From positions 208-42,403 of the forward strand of contig PMJO01000173.1 in NCBI GenBank assembly GCA_003158455.1: 42,196 nt of DNA, read 5' to 3'. Shown in pieces: positions 25,335 through 34,001 of the stretch (position 1 is its first letter; each line of letters starts with the position of its first letter). The stretch is from Myxococcales bacterium (lineage in GTDB: Bacteria > Myxococcota_A > Polyangia > Fen-1088). A program made the translations under genes and the position numbers. Under the pieces are notes generated by a model that was not told where the DNA came from, made no database searches, and was given only the letters and a program-made list of their open reading frames with translations.

Positions 25335-26008
25335 TACTTTCCCTCTCTGGCTGCGGCGGGTTGGGCGGGACGCTCGGCTTTGACGTGGGCGAGGATGCGG
25401 TGGCCGAGGGTGCCGGCCGAGGCCAACGCGGTTTCCACGTGGCGCATAAGCACGTTGTAGGTCGCGACCGCGGGCAAGGCGACCAGCAGGCCCACCGCGG
25501 TGGCGACCAGCGCCTCGGCGATGCCGGCCATCACTGCCTGCGTCCCCAGGGCCGCGCTGCTGCGGGCCAGATCGTGGAACGCGCGCACGATGCCAAGCAC
25601 GGTGCCGAACAGCCCGATGAAGGGTGCGTTGCTGCCCAAGGTGCCGAGAAAGGCCAACCCCCGCTCGTAGCGGATGCGCTGGGATTCGACCACCGCCGCC
25701 ACATGTTCCTCGATGGCCGCGGGGCCTTCACTCGCGTGATCGAGACAGGCGCGCGCCACCGTCGCATCCAGGGAACGCACGCTACCCAGCGCCTTGAGTG
25801 CGGCAGCCGCGCCGGAAGCGCGCAGGGCCGCCAGCATTTCCGCTATTTGCCTTCGCGGTCGCCGCTCGCGCAGGAAGAACCACAAGCGCTCGAGGACGAC
25901 CGCGCCAGCCGCGACGCTGAGGCCGATCAGCAGCCACAGCACCCAGCGCGAGCCCGCGCGCAGCATGAGGTCGAGGGCTTGAGCATCAATGGTCTGTTCG
26001 TGGTTCAT
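25334..26008 (-). CDS. exbB: ExbB/TolQ-type proton motor subunit
   Basis: 224 residues with the MotA/TolQ/ExbB proton-channel core: one N-terminal membrane segment (WVLWLLIGLSVAAGAVVLERL) and two later ones (LGTLGSNAPFIGLFGTVLGI and AEALVATAVGLLVALPAVATY). AAGGAGA lies at the receptor stop codon, 4 bp before ATG 26008, so translation follows directly from the receptor gene. It pairs with the ExbD encoded next. Confidence 0.94.
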   Translation of the reverse strand: MNHEQTIDAQALDLMLRAGSRWVLWLLIGLSVAAGAVVLERLWFFLRERRPRRQIAEMLAALRASGAAAALKALGSVRSLDATVARACLDHASEGPAAIEEHVAAVVESQRIRYERGLAFLGTLGSNAPFIGLFGTVLGIVRAFHDLARSSAALGTQAVMAGIAEALVATAVGLLVALPAVATYNVLMRHVETALASAGTLGHRILAHVKAERPAQPAAAREGK

Positions 26009-26017
26009 AGGGTCTCC

Positions 26018-28639
26018 TTAGAATCGAGCGCGCAGGCCCGCCGTCGGCAAGACGTAGCGGATGCTCACGCCCGGCGTGACTTCCTCGGGCAACAGCGCGG
26101 CGTTCATGATGTCGACGTAGAAATCCAGCAGCCAGCCCCGGTACACCGCGCGCTTGTCCACGCGAATGTCCACGCGTTCGTAGCCATCGGTTCGCGCGGT
26201 GTTGTAGCCATAGGTTGTGGTGGCGGGCCTGCCGCTCTGGTATTGGAAGCGCACGCCCACGTCCCAGTTGCGAGGCAGCCGCAACCCAGCCACCAGATTG
26301 ACTAGTTGGGTGCGATCGAAGTCGTAGGGCGACCAAGTGCCGTTCTGGTATCGCTCCGAGCGCGACAGGGTGTACGACAGCCAACCGTAGAGGCCACTCT
26401 TGGCCTGGCGCCGAATCAGCGCCTCCAAGCCGTAAGCGCGACCGGTGCGGGGATTGAGCAGCCGGTTGAGCAATTGCTGCGCGTCGCCCAGGGGAGGCGC
26501 TATGCTGGTAGGGGTGAGCGTGGTGTTGCCGACGGTGTTGAGCGTATCCGCATTGACCGTCAAGTCGAAGATGGTCGGGTCCATGTACGCGAAATAGCCC
26601 TCGACCGTGGCGCTGAAATACTGGGACAGCGGCACCTCGGCGCCCAGGCTGGTCTGGATCGACTGCTGCAGGCCGTACTTGAGCGGCATCGTGTCGAGCC
26701 CCGGCAACGGCAGCACGAAGCGCGGAGGCTGATGATAGATCCCCACCGCAGCCTTGAGCCAGACCGCGCTGTCGTCGCTGTCAGCCGCCACCCCGGCCAG
26801 CTCGCGCGTGATCAACTTGTAGCGCACGGTCAGGCGCGGATCGACCCCCGACTTGGTGGTTTCCTTGTCGTAGTAAACGTCAGCCCGTACTCCGGGCCGG
26901 ATCAGCCAGCGCGAGGTGGGTCGCCAGAGTACTTCGGCCAGCGCCGATCCCACGTAGAGGGCGTGCAGATCCTGCGTGATGGCGCCGAGCGAGAACGCGT
27001 TGCCACCCAACGTCGACGAACCCGCGTCTTGAACGTAGTCGTGCAAGCTGCCTTCCACACCCCACACCAGGGTCAGCCGCTCGCCCGTCCGATAGCGCCA
27101 GCGCAGCGACGGCTCGGCCACCCATGTCTCCACGTTGCTGCCCGAACTATCTGTGTGATCGTAACCGAGCACCAGCCGGTACAGGCCATCGAACCCGCCG
27201 CTGCCGTGGTAGGCGCGCAGATCGGCGCGGTGGAAGTTCAGGATCAACGCAGGCGCCAGCGGCGGACTAGAACTGCCGGCCGGAGCGGTGGACGCGGGGG
27301 TGTCCAGCTCGTCCCCGGCACCGAAGAACGCCGCTGTCCACCCATTGCGTGGATTGCCGCCATCGAGACGGAACTGGTAGTCCCAGTAGGAAAGTGACAA
27401 CTGATTGGTAGCCAGGCTCAGGATCAAGCCGGGATAACCATAGCGCCCGGCGACGGTGGCCGTCGCGCCCAGGAACGGAATAGGCTGGCGTACGAGGCCG
27501 CCCGCCTGCAATAGGTTTGCGTCCAGATCGATGAGATGCTCATCGGAGCGCGCTCGGTGGGTGCGGCCGTCGACGATGCCGCCGGTGTAGCCGCCATAGA
27601 GCACCGGCGCGCCGCCCGGGTAGAACTGGATCTCGTCGATCATCTCGGGATGGATCACGCTGGAGCCAACCAACAGGTGATAGAGCAGCGGCACGCGCGT
27701 GCCGTCGAGCAAGAAGCCGGTGGAATTGGGGCTGGCCCCGCGGACCACCGGGAAGGGGATCAAAGCCGCGATGGAAGCGGTACCCGGCAACGCCTGGATG
27801 ACCCGGAACGGATCGCCTAAAGTCCCCGGCACCTCCGTGATCTCGGGGCCGCGCAGCGTGATGCGCGACACCTCCTCGCGGTGCTGCTCGCCAAGAATTA
27901 CAATTTCATATGGGTCGTAGCTCTCGCGCTCGATGTAGTAGGTGACCGCCAGCTCCTGTTGCGAGGCCAGCGCCTCCTGCTGCAAGAAGGGGTTGTAGCC
28001 CGCGGCGTGCACCGTGATACGCGCGTCCCCCGACGGCACCGGCAGCCGGAAACGCCCCTTGCGATCGGTATCGGCGGTGTAGTGGCGGCCACCGACCAGC
28101 GCGGCCACCGTGGCGCCAGCAACGGGCAGGCGGGTTCCCATCTCCAGCAGACGGCCGCGCAGCGCCGAGTTCAGGGCTGGCCCGGTGTCCTCTACCGGCG
28201 CTGGCGGCGGCGGGGGCGGCTGGAAGGTGTGGGTGAAGCTGATCTCCACTGGCACCGGTTGGCCGCCATAGCGCGCGGGCTGGAAGGCAAACGCTCGCGC
28301 CGCGCGCACGACGGCTTCGTCGAACACGGGGAGAGAATGGCTGAGCAACTCGACCTTCTGTACCGTCCCATCCGCTCCGACGGAGATCTTGACCCGCACC
28401 AAGATGGGCTGCTCGTGCGGCGGGGCATCTGCCGGATAGGGCACGGTGGTCGGGACCAGGGGCTGGGGCGGCTCCAGCGCGGCAGCAGCCTGGGGTGCGG
28501 GCGCCTCGTGCGTGCCCGCATCCCGGGCCTGGACCGTGGTGGGCACCGCAGGCGTACCCGCATCCGGGGCCTGGGCGCGGGCCGTCCCCGCCGTCAGCGA
28601 CCCAACCAGCGCCAGGAGGAACACGGCTTTCAACGCCAC
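26018..28639 (-). CDS. TonB-dependent receptor with an extra N-terminal TonB C-terminal-type domain
   Basis: About 873 residues. GTG 28639 is chosen: it overlaps the upstream stop by 10 bp and opens a signal peptide (LKAVFLLALVGSLTAGTARA). An ATG 14 codons earlier would overlap by 52 bp. The order is an Ala/Pro/Thr-rich spacer; a TonB_C-like domain (VRVKISVGADGTVQKVELLS, AARAFAFQPARYGGQPVPV) at about 65-140; a Pro-rich bridge; a carboxypeptidase-regulatory-like domain (ALRGRLLEMGTRLPVAGATV); a TonB-box-like segment YEIVILGE; the plug (RVIQALPGTASIAAL to YGGYTGGIVDG); and a beta-barrel ending Ala-Arg-Phe. Oar-type myxobacterial receptors share the regulatory-plus-barrel part. Cargo and direction of transport are unknown. 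Confidence 0.9.
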   Translation of the reverse strand: MALKAVFLLALVGSLTAGTARAQAPDAGTPAVPTTVQARDAGTHEAPAPQAAAALEPPQPLVPTTVPYPADAPPHEQPILVRVKISVGADGTVQKVELLSHSLPVFDEAVVRAARAFAFQPARYGGQPVPVEISFTHTFQPPPPPPAPVEDTGPALNSALRGRLLEMGTRLPVAGATVAALVGGRHYTADTDRKGRFRLPVPSGDARITVHAAGYNPFLQQEALASQQELAVTYYIERESYDPYEIVILGEQHREEVSRITLRGPEITEVPGTLGDPFRVIQALPGTASIAALIPFPVVRGASPNSTGFLLDGTRVPLLYHLLVGSSVIHPEMIDEIQFYPGGAPVLYGGYTGGIVDGRTHRARSDEHLIDLDANLLQAGGLVRQPIPFLGATATVAGRYGYPGLILSLATNQLSLSYWDYQFRLDGGNPRNGWTAAFFGAGDELDTPASTAPAGSSSPPLAPALILNFHRADLRAYHGSGGFDGLYRLVLGYDHTDSSGSNVETWVAEPSLRWRYRTGERLTLVWGVEGSLHDYVQDAGSSTLGGNAFSLGAITQDLHALYVGSALAEVLWRPTSRWLIRPGVRADVYYDKETTKSGVDPRLTVRYKLITRELAGVAADSDDSAVWLKAAVGIYHQPPRFVLPLPGLDTMPLKYGLQQSIQTSLGAEVPLSQYFSATVEGYFAYMDPTIFDLTVNADTLNTVGNTTLTPTSIAPPLGDAQQLLNRLLNPRTGRAYGLEALIRRQAKSGLYGWLSYTLSRSERYQNGTWSPYDFDRTQLVNLVAGLRLPRNWDVGVRFQYQSGRPATTTYGYNTARTDGYERVDIRVDKRAVYRGWLLDFYVDIMNAALLPEEVTPGVSIRYVLPTAGLRARF

Positions 28640-29394
28640 AGGGTCACCCAGGAAAGTGAACCACCGAGGTGGGACCACCATTGACGGCGAACGATGGCAG
28701 TCGCGGTGTCGGGTTCCAAGTTGCCGGTGTTCTCCACGCAGGCGGTCCACTGGTCGTCGGCTTCCAGCGCCACCCCCATCGACGCGCGCGGCCCCAGCAC
28801 ATACAGCCATTCCGCGCGCAGCAGGCCCGTGACCCCCACGCCGTCACAGGACGACAGCGGCGTCCGCGCATTGGGAAAGGTGTAGGAGACGTCGAGACTT
28901 CCGGGTGGAGGAGGTGGATCTGGCCGGCCAGAACCGGGCTCGACCAGGCCGCCAAAGCCAATGCCTACCCCTACATTCAGATGAGCGGTCGCATGCCAGG
29001 TAGGCTCAATCGTGCCGGCGTAGCGCGCGCCTCCCATGCCGCCCTTGCCAAAGGCAAAGAGGTACTGAAACGAACCCATGAGCGACCAGCTCTCGTCGAG
29101 ACGAATGCCCATGCGAATGGTTGGCCCGATGAACTGCCCGCTCGGCGGACCATCGATGCCGACGAAACGGGCGTATGCCAGGCCCAGGCCAAAGCGGAAA
29201 CCGGGCTTCTTCCAGGCAGCGCGGTCGCTCTCGGTGGGCAATGATAGGCGCGGCGGCCCTTCATCGTCGGCTGTGCTTTGAACGAGCGCCGGGGAAGTGC
29301 TAGCCGGCGCCGTGTCCGGCACCGCGTGTGCGGGGACGGCGACGAATGCATTCGCCGCCAGAAGTGATGCCAACCAGATCTGCCGCAGCTTCAT
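28630..29394 (-). CDS. Outer-membrane beta-barrel protein of the TonB operon
   Basis: 254 residues with a signal peptide (MKLRQIWLASLLAANAFVAVPAHA), then alternating strands with Gly and aromatic residues (FRFGLGLAYARFVGIDG, FIGPTIRMGIRLDESWSLMG, LNVGVGIGFGGL) ending in a Leu-Trp-Arg. This resembles small porin-like or OmpA-type barrels with no periplasmic domain. A Pro-rich loop (RPDPPPPPG) sits in one extracellular or periplasmic turn. ATG 29394 overlaps the upstream stop by 4 bp, and its own end overlaps the receptor start. Function unknown; context implies a partner of the receptor. Confidence 0.7.
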   Translation of the reverse strand: MKLRQIWLASLLAANAFVAVPAHAVPDTAPASTSPALVQSTADDEGPPRLSLPTESDRAAWKKPGFRFGLGLAYARFVGIDGPPSGQFIGPTIRMGIRLDESWSLMGSFQYLFAFGKGGMGGARYAGTIEPTWHATAHLNVGVGIGFGGLVEPGSGRPDPPPPPGSLDVSYTFPNARTPLSSCDGVGVTGLLRAEWLYVLGPRASMGVALEADDQWTACVENTGNLEPDTATAIVRRQWWSHLGGSLSWVTLWR

Positions 29395-30512
29395 GGCGAG
29401 ATCGTACAGGGCCACCACTTGGGCGGCGTTGCCGTGAGATCCCAGGTAGGTACTGGACAACTTGGATCGTCGTTGCAGCCACGCAGGATGTAGTGGTTAG
29501 TGCTCTGGCAGGCGGCGCTCGGCGCGTTGGCCACTAGCTGGACGCCGGTTGCAACCCCCGCGTCGTCGCCGGGAATATGGGGGAAGCCGACGCATGCGGA
29601 GATGCTCAAGTCTGGGGCTGAGTCTGGAGGCCTGATGTAGAAAGTCGTGCCGCCTGCGTCGTTGACCGTGCATGCAATTTCCTTGAGAACGACGTCGGTC
29701 GAGTCCCCCAGGGGGATGGTTACCACTGCCTGATCGAGTGTGGCCTGCACACAGGGAGGGGTTTCCTCGGGCAATTGGTGCTGCAGCGACGCGGCCACGG
29801 CATCCGCCGCCGAAAATCCTCCGGCTGACAGAATGGAGAATGCAGGTAGCGGTTCGCCGCAACCGTAGCGCGGGTAGAAGGCGATGCCGTTGATGCTGTT
29901 GTCGAAGCTGCCTTCTCGATAGGCCAGGCGCTGGTCGGGCTGGGTCATGGAGATGAAACTGGCGCCATACACGATGTCCCATGTGGCCGGCGCGCCCGCA
30001 TCCTCCACCACATCTGGCTCATTGTTCCGCCGATGCCGAGGCGGATGGTGAAAATCGAGCGTGCCGTTGCCGTTGCGGTCGTCGTAGACCACCAGGCTGG
30101 CGTAGGCAATCCGCGCGGTGACATCCCCCACCATCACGTCAGCGCCGGGCAGGTCGGTGAGAGTGATGGTCGCGGTCACACCTGGCGTTACGGGAATATC
30201 AGCGCCGTCGCGGTCAGGGACGAAGCGAAAGCTGTCGGGACAGCCTGCCGTGATTACCGCCTCCGCCGCCGCCAATTCTGCCGGCAAGAAGCAAAACGGC
30301 TCGGGCTGCCACTGCGCGCCCCACACCAGGGCGACTCGCAATTGCGACGCTCGCCCCAGCGGGTCCACTTGCTGCACTTTCGCAAAGTCGCCAGTGACCT
30401 GGAGCTGAATCTGCGCCAGCGGCGTGGCCGGAGTGTTGAGGCCAACCAGCTTGCCACAGCCGCAAAGGGCGAGGCAGCCAGCCATTGCGAGCGCCGCCTT
30501 CAGTGTTGCCAT
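29391..30512 (-). CDS. Lipoprotein with an EF-hand-like loop, TonB operon
   Basis: 373 residues. ATG 30512 opens a lipoprotein signal peptide (LAMAGCLALCGC). The mature protein has about a dozen Cys and a calcium-loop-like motif VVYDDRNGNGTLDF, as seen in EF-hand or dockerin-type repeats of secreted proteins. The central part predicts beta structure (TATITLTDLPGADVMVGDV). No known domain is recognised. It overlaps the upstream barrel gene by 13 bp and the downstream barrel gene by 4 bp. Placed at the outer membrane next to a receptor, it could bind cargo or act as a surface lipoprotein like those accompanying SusC-type receptors. That is an analogy only. Confidence 0.65.
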   Translation of the reverse strand: MATLKAALAMAGCLALCGCGKLVGLNTPATPLAQIQLQVTGDFAKVQQVDPLGRASQLRVALVWGAQWQPEPFCFLPAELAAAEAVITAGCPDSFRFVPDRDGADIPVTPGVTATITLTDLPGADVMVGDVTARIAYASLVVYDDRNGNGTLDFHHPPRHRRNNEPDVVEDAGAPATWDIVYGASFISMTQPDQRLAYREGSFDNSINGIAFYPRYGCGEPLPAFSILSAGGFSAADAVAASLQHQLPEETPPCVQATLDQAVVTIPLGDSTDVVLKEIACTVNDAGGTTFYIRPPDSAPDLSISACVGFPHIPGDDAGVATGVQLVANAPSAACQSTNHYILRGCNDDPSCPVPTWDLTATPPKWWPCTISP

Positions 30513-31147
30513 GTGACCCCCAATCCGCTGGTCCAGCCCGTGCGCACGCCACCGTGGAGCCCGTGCAGTGTGGGCCCGCCGCTGACGCTCATGCCCCATG
30601 AATTCCAAACGCGAAGGACCACAATTCCTTCGATGTCGGCTGCCGGCAGCGTGGCCCAGCTTGTGCTTTCCTGCTGACTGGCCGGAAGCCCGGCCCGTGC
30701 CCCCTGGACGAGAGTCAAACCTTCGTAGACCAACGTTGCCCCTACCCCCACCCGCAACCCGAACAAGCCCCGCCCAACCGCGCGCTGGACCTGGCCGTAC
30801 AGGCGCAGGCGAATGTCATCGTTTCTAACCTCGGTGGGCGAGCACGGCGAGTACTCGGTCGCCGTCGACCACGAGGCGCGCGCCCCCCAGGCCAGCAGGC
30901 CCCCGCGAGTCGCAACCCGGGTGAATGCCACCCCTACACCGGTGGACATCCCGGGTTGCAAGGAAGCCGGCAACGCCAACACGAGCTGGCCGTCGAGAGT
31001 GTTTTTTGGTGATGCAGGCGCCTCTTGCGCGCGAGCGCTGGCAGCGCCGGCAACGGCCAGCAAGAACGCGGCAATGGCACCAGCGCGACGGGAAGTGACT
31101 CGCCCACAAGTCGAATCGCACTCCGCAGGAACCCACACCCCTTGCAC
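30500..31147 (-). CDS. Predicted outer-membrane beta-barrel protein, first gene of the TonB array
   Basis: A hydrophobic signal segment (AIAAFLLAVAGAASARAQ) precedes about 160 residues of strand-rich sequence with barrel-like alternation (GMSTGVGVAFTRVATRG, LRLYGQVQRAVGRGLFGLRVG, GMSVSGGPTLHG). The start is uncertain: GTG 31147 with AGGTGGG upstream is used, and a GTG three codons later is equally open. Its stop lies 13 bp inside the next gene, placing it in the same transcript. No family recognised. Confidence 0.55.
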   Translation of the reverse strand: MQGVWVPAECDSTCGRVTSRRAGAIAAFLLAVAGAASARAQEAPASPKNTLDGQLVLALPASLQPGMSTGVGVAFTRVATRGGLLAWGARASWSTATEYSPCSPTEVRNDDIRLRLYGQVQRAVGRGLFGLRVGVGATLVYEGLTLVQGARAGLPASQQESTSWATLPAADIEGIVVLRVWNSWGMSVSGGPTLHGLHGGVRTGWTSGLGVTWQH

Positions 31148-31328
31148 GGACCCACCTGCGACCAGCGAACCCGATGCCGGACCAACGCGGTCTTGGGAGT
31201 TTGACTGGTTCACGGCGGCCGAAGGTAACCTAGCCCGACATTCGCGCGCGTGCCACTCCCTTCGACGAGCGACTCGCGTCGCGGATTGAGGCGGCTTGCT
31301 GCTTGGATACGCGAACAAACGCGACATT

Positions 31329-32162
31329 TCAGGGTTCGAGCATCTGGCGAACAGAGGCGCTGTCCACTGGTGCGCTCCAATCCCAACCACGACATGGCAC
31401 GCCGGGGACTTCAACTGCGAGCTTGTCGGCAAACGCTCTCAGTGCACCCTCAGGATCCTGCCCTGAATAGGTCATGTTCACCTCGCTGACAGAATGATGA
31501 AGCCTGACGGAAAAGAACGAAGCAGATATCTCCCAGACACCTCGTTTGGGCTTGGGGTGCTCGTCAGCAGCCGGTGGCGGCCTTCGACCACCGAACCCGC
31601 CTCGCCCAAATCCACCACCACCACGACCCATTCCGCGCCCGCCATTCGGCCCGTTTCCTGCTCCGCCATAGTTGCCCTGCCCTGGCGACGACTGCGCGCT
31701 TGCGGGTTTTGCCGTTTTCACCACACCCGCATCGGCCGAAGGTCGCGCCGGCTGCCCGGTCATGTTGATCACCATGATCGTATCGCCCTTGGCCGCCGAA
31801 GCGAGCCTTTCAAGCAACTCATCTGTCACGCCGTTCTCTTTCGCGTAGTCGTCAACCGCAGCCGTCAGCTCGGGATTGGTGCCGACCAGATCGGCCGTGT
31901 AGGCCGCTTCGCACGCTTTCGGGCTGAAAGGCGCCGACAACGCCGCACCAAACTGCTCCCAGGACTCTGGACTGAGGCGACCATTACGAAAGATCCCAAA
32001 CACCGCCACAGCCTCGGGCTTGGAAAAGTCGTCCGTGTGGGTAACGCTAAACTGCGTCTTGCTTTCACCGGATGTCGCGCAGGCCACTACCGCCCAGATC
32101 GCGAACTGACTCCAGAAGACACCTCGGGTTGCTTGCGATCCATCGACCCCGCGAAGGATCAC
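31329..32162 (-). CDS. Exported protein of unknown function with Gly/Arg-rich centre
   Basis: 277 residues. GTG 32162 follows GAGGGAG and gives an export signal ending VVAC, a possible lipobox. The N-terminal half is mixed (HTDDFSKPEAVAVFGIFRNG, PKACEAAYTADL). The middle is a low-complexity Gly/Arg/Asn stretch (GGRGMGRGGGGFGRGGFG). The C-terminal 80 residues form a compact domain (VWEISASFFSVRLHHSV, VPGVPCRGWDW). It lies 181 bp upstream of the TonB array on the same strand. It overlaps the preceding frame by one base. Confidence 0.6.
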   Translation of the reverse strand: MILRGVDGSQATRGVFWSQFAIWAVVACATSGESKTQFSVTHTDDFSKPEAVAVFGIFRNGRLSPESWEQFGAALSAPFSPKACEAAYTADLVGTNPELTAAVDDYAKENGVTDELLERLASAAKGDTIMVINMTGQPARPSADAGVVKTAKPASAQSSPGQGNYGGAGNGPNGGRGMGRGGGGFGRGGFGGRRPPPAADEHPKPKRGVWEISASFFSVRLHHSVSEVNMTYSGQDPEGALRAFADKLAVEVPGVPCRGWDWSAPVDSASVRQMLEP

Positions 32163-32491
32163 TACTCTCCCTCAAATCCGGCATCTGGTCTCTCAGCCTT
32201 GGAAATCGACGCGCGGTCGCGCAGCACCACAAAGGCCAGGTGCAGGGTGCGGCTCGCGGCGAACCCGCGGCCTCCCACGCCATAGAGCGCAGCCGAGGTA
32301 CACAGTTCGCGCGCCAGCAACCACATCTGGCTGGCCTGGTGGCGCCGCGCGCTCGCCACCCGACGCGCGCACCAAGCGCACAGGCCCTGGTCCCAGCCCC
32401 AAACCCGACCCGCCATATCTCGGTCGTCGCAGCTAGCAGTCTGCCGCTCTCCCAGCGACCGACTCCCATTCCTCGCTACCGGTGGCGTCAT
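32162..32491 (-). CDS. Small hypothetical protein
   Basis: 109 codons from ATG 32491 (AAGGG upstream), or 84 from ATG 32416. The last 85 codons have third positions mostly G or C, the pattern of real genes here, and read as amphipathic helices (ARRHQASQMWLLARELC, TLHLAFVVLRDRASIS). Its TAG overlaps the GTG of the next gene by one base, which supports translation. No family recognised. About 290 bp upstream towards the plus-strand gene at 32780 hold nothing I can name. Confidence 0.4.
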   Translation of the reverse strand: MTPPVARNGSRSLGERQTASCDDRDMAGRVWGWDQGLCAWCARRVASARRHQASQMWLLARELCTSAALYGVGGRGFAASRTLHLAFVVLRDRASISKAERPDAGFEGE

Positions 32492-32779
32492 CAGGCCCTT
32501 GTGGTTGCAGTTCGCCGGAGCCTGCCCGAGCCGAGCCAGGTGCTTGCGTCGCATGTTGCGTTTCCCAATTTCGTGTGACACGAAACCTACAATCGGCGTG
32601 TTGCGTAGGTGTTGCCGCTTCGTGAAGTTGTGTAAATCCGCCCGCGGGTCGACTGTCGGCACGCCATTGGCGAAAAAGTCTGACGGGCACGCACCTTTTC
32701 GCGAGCCTTTCCGACAACCAAGGCATGCCCCTCATCCCATTTCTTGCCTACGTCCTCGCAACCGGACTAGCCTGCGGAG

Positions 32780-33697
32780 ATGTCCCGCCGCCGTCACCTT
32801 CTGCTCGGCCGCCTGCCGATGCTCGGGCTGGCGGCCTGGCTGGCCCTGGCATGGCTGGCGGGGTGCCGGAGCGCGGCCGCGCACGGGCCGAGGCCGCCGG
32901 GGCGACTGCGGGTGGATTTCATGGACGTGGGACAGGGCGATGCTGCGCTGGTCATGTCGCCGGCCGGCAAGACGGTGCTCATCGACGGCGGCCTTGCGGA
33001 AGCCGGGGACACTGTGGTCGCGTTCTTGCGTGGGCGCGGGATCGACATTCTGGACCTGGTGTTTCTTACCCACCGCCATGCGGACCACCTGGGTGGCCTG
33101 CTCGCGGTGGTCGACAAGCACGGTACGCGGATGTTTCTGGATGCGCCCTATCCCCACGAAATTCAGGAATACAACCGCCTGCTGATCCTGCTCGACCAGC
33201 GGCAGGTTCCGGTTCGTCAGGCGGAACGCGGGCGCAGCATCGACCTGGGCGCAGGCGCGCGGATGACCATGCTTGGCCCGCCGGAGCCGCCCATCACCAA
33301 CTCGCGGTCAGATGTCAACGCCAACAGTGTGGTGTCGCGCATCGATTTTGGCAAAGTCGGTATCCTGTTCGCCGCCGATGCCGAGGCGCAGACCGAGCGA
33401 TGGCTGCTCGACAGCCAAGCCAACCTTCGCGCCGCCGTCTTGAAGGTGCCCCACCACGGCAGCCGCTATTCGTCGACGCCCAAGTTTCTCCAGGCGGTGC
33501 AGCCCTTGGTCGCGGTGGTGAGTGTCGGCGCGGGCAACGAATACCACCATCCCGACGCGCAGACCCTGGAGCGTCTTGCGCGCATGGGCACACGCGTGTT
33601 CCGCACCGACCTCGATGGACCCATAACCATCGAGAGCGACGGTGGCAAGATCGAAGTGTTTGTGCAGGGACGCAAGGAGGTCTTCCAGGTGCCATGA
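32780..33697 (+). CDS. ComEC-C-terminal-like metallo-beta-lactamase-fold lipoprotein
   Basis: 305 residues with a basic n-region and lipobox (LALAWLAGC). The rest is the MBL fold of the ComEC/Rec2 C-terminal type: VDFMDVGQGDAALV, metal-binding THRHADHLGG, FAADAEAQTE in the DxE position, VPHHGSRYS and NEYHHPDAQTL. Stand-alone copies are exported hydrolases, possibly acting on DNA or phosphodiesters. The linked DUF3006 gene overlaps its stop, a pairing also known from Firmicutes. The substrate is unproven. Confidence 0.85.
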   Translation: MSRRRHLLLGRLPMLGLAAWLALAWLAGCRSAAAHGPRPPGRLRVDFMDVGQGDAALVMSPAGKTVLIDGGLAEAGDTVVAFLRGRGIDILDLVFLTHRHADHLGGLLAVVDKHGTRMFLDAPYPHEIQEYNRLLILLDQRQVPVRQAERGRSIDLGAGARMTMLGPPEPPITNSRSDVNANSVVSRIDFGKVGILFAADAEAQTERWLLDSQANLRAAVLKVPHHGSRYSSTPKFLQAVQPLVAVVSVGAGNEYHHPDAQTLERLARMGTRVFRTDLDGPITIESDGGKIEVFVQGRKEVFQVP

Positions 33698-33924
33698 CAG
33701 CAACCGAAACCGTGGTATTCATCGACGAACTGGAGGACCTGGTAGCGCGTCTGGTCTTGGGCGATCAGGTATTCCATCTTCCACGCACCCTGCTGCCGCC
33801 CGATGCGCGCGAGGGCCAGTGGCTGCGCATCTCAGTCGTTCTGACGCCGGCTCCACCCAACGACAGCGCGGCCCTGCGCAAACGTCTGGGCGATAGCGAC
33901 CCGGGCGGCGATATCAAGTTGTAG
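33694..33924 (+). CDS. DUF3006 family small protein
   Basis: 76 residues starting with ATG 33694 in a 4-bp ATGA overlap with the MBL gene. The pattern VVFIDELEDLVARLVLGDQ, FHLPRTLLPPDAREGQWLRI is that of DUF3006, short SH3-like beta proteins commonly encoded next to ComEC-like MBL proteins. The function is unknown. Physical or regulatory partnership with the MBL protein is inferred from conserved neighbourhood. Confidence 0.8.
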   Translation: MTATETVVFIDELEDLVARLVLGDQVFHLPRTLLPPDAREGQWLRISVVLTPAPPNDSAALRKRLGDSDPGGDIKL

Positions 33925-33946
33925 GGAACGGTGGCGGAGCCGGAGG

Positions 33947-33993
33947 CCGGGGCCGGACCCGGATTCGGATCCGGCTGGCGGTCCCGGCCCCGG
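33947..33993. terminator. Hairpin between convergent DUF3006 and SatP genes
   Basis: Perfect 10-bp arms CCGGGGCCGG (33947-33956) and CCGGCCCCGG (33984-33993) enclose a 27-nt loop containing GGATTCGGATCCGG, itself partly palindromic. The position between two converging stop codons suits a bidirectional terminator, although no T-run is present. Confidence 0.5.
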
Positions 33994-34001
33994 AACCGCA
34001 C

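Noticed and set aside
32725-33924. 399-codon plus-strand frame across the MBL gene
   Set aside because: Only its last 77 codons (DUF3006) are real; the rest is an out-of-frame reading of the MBL gene.
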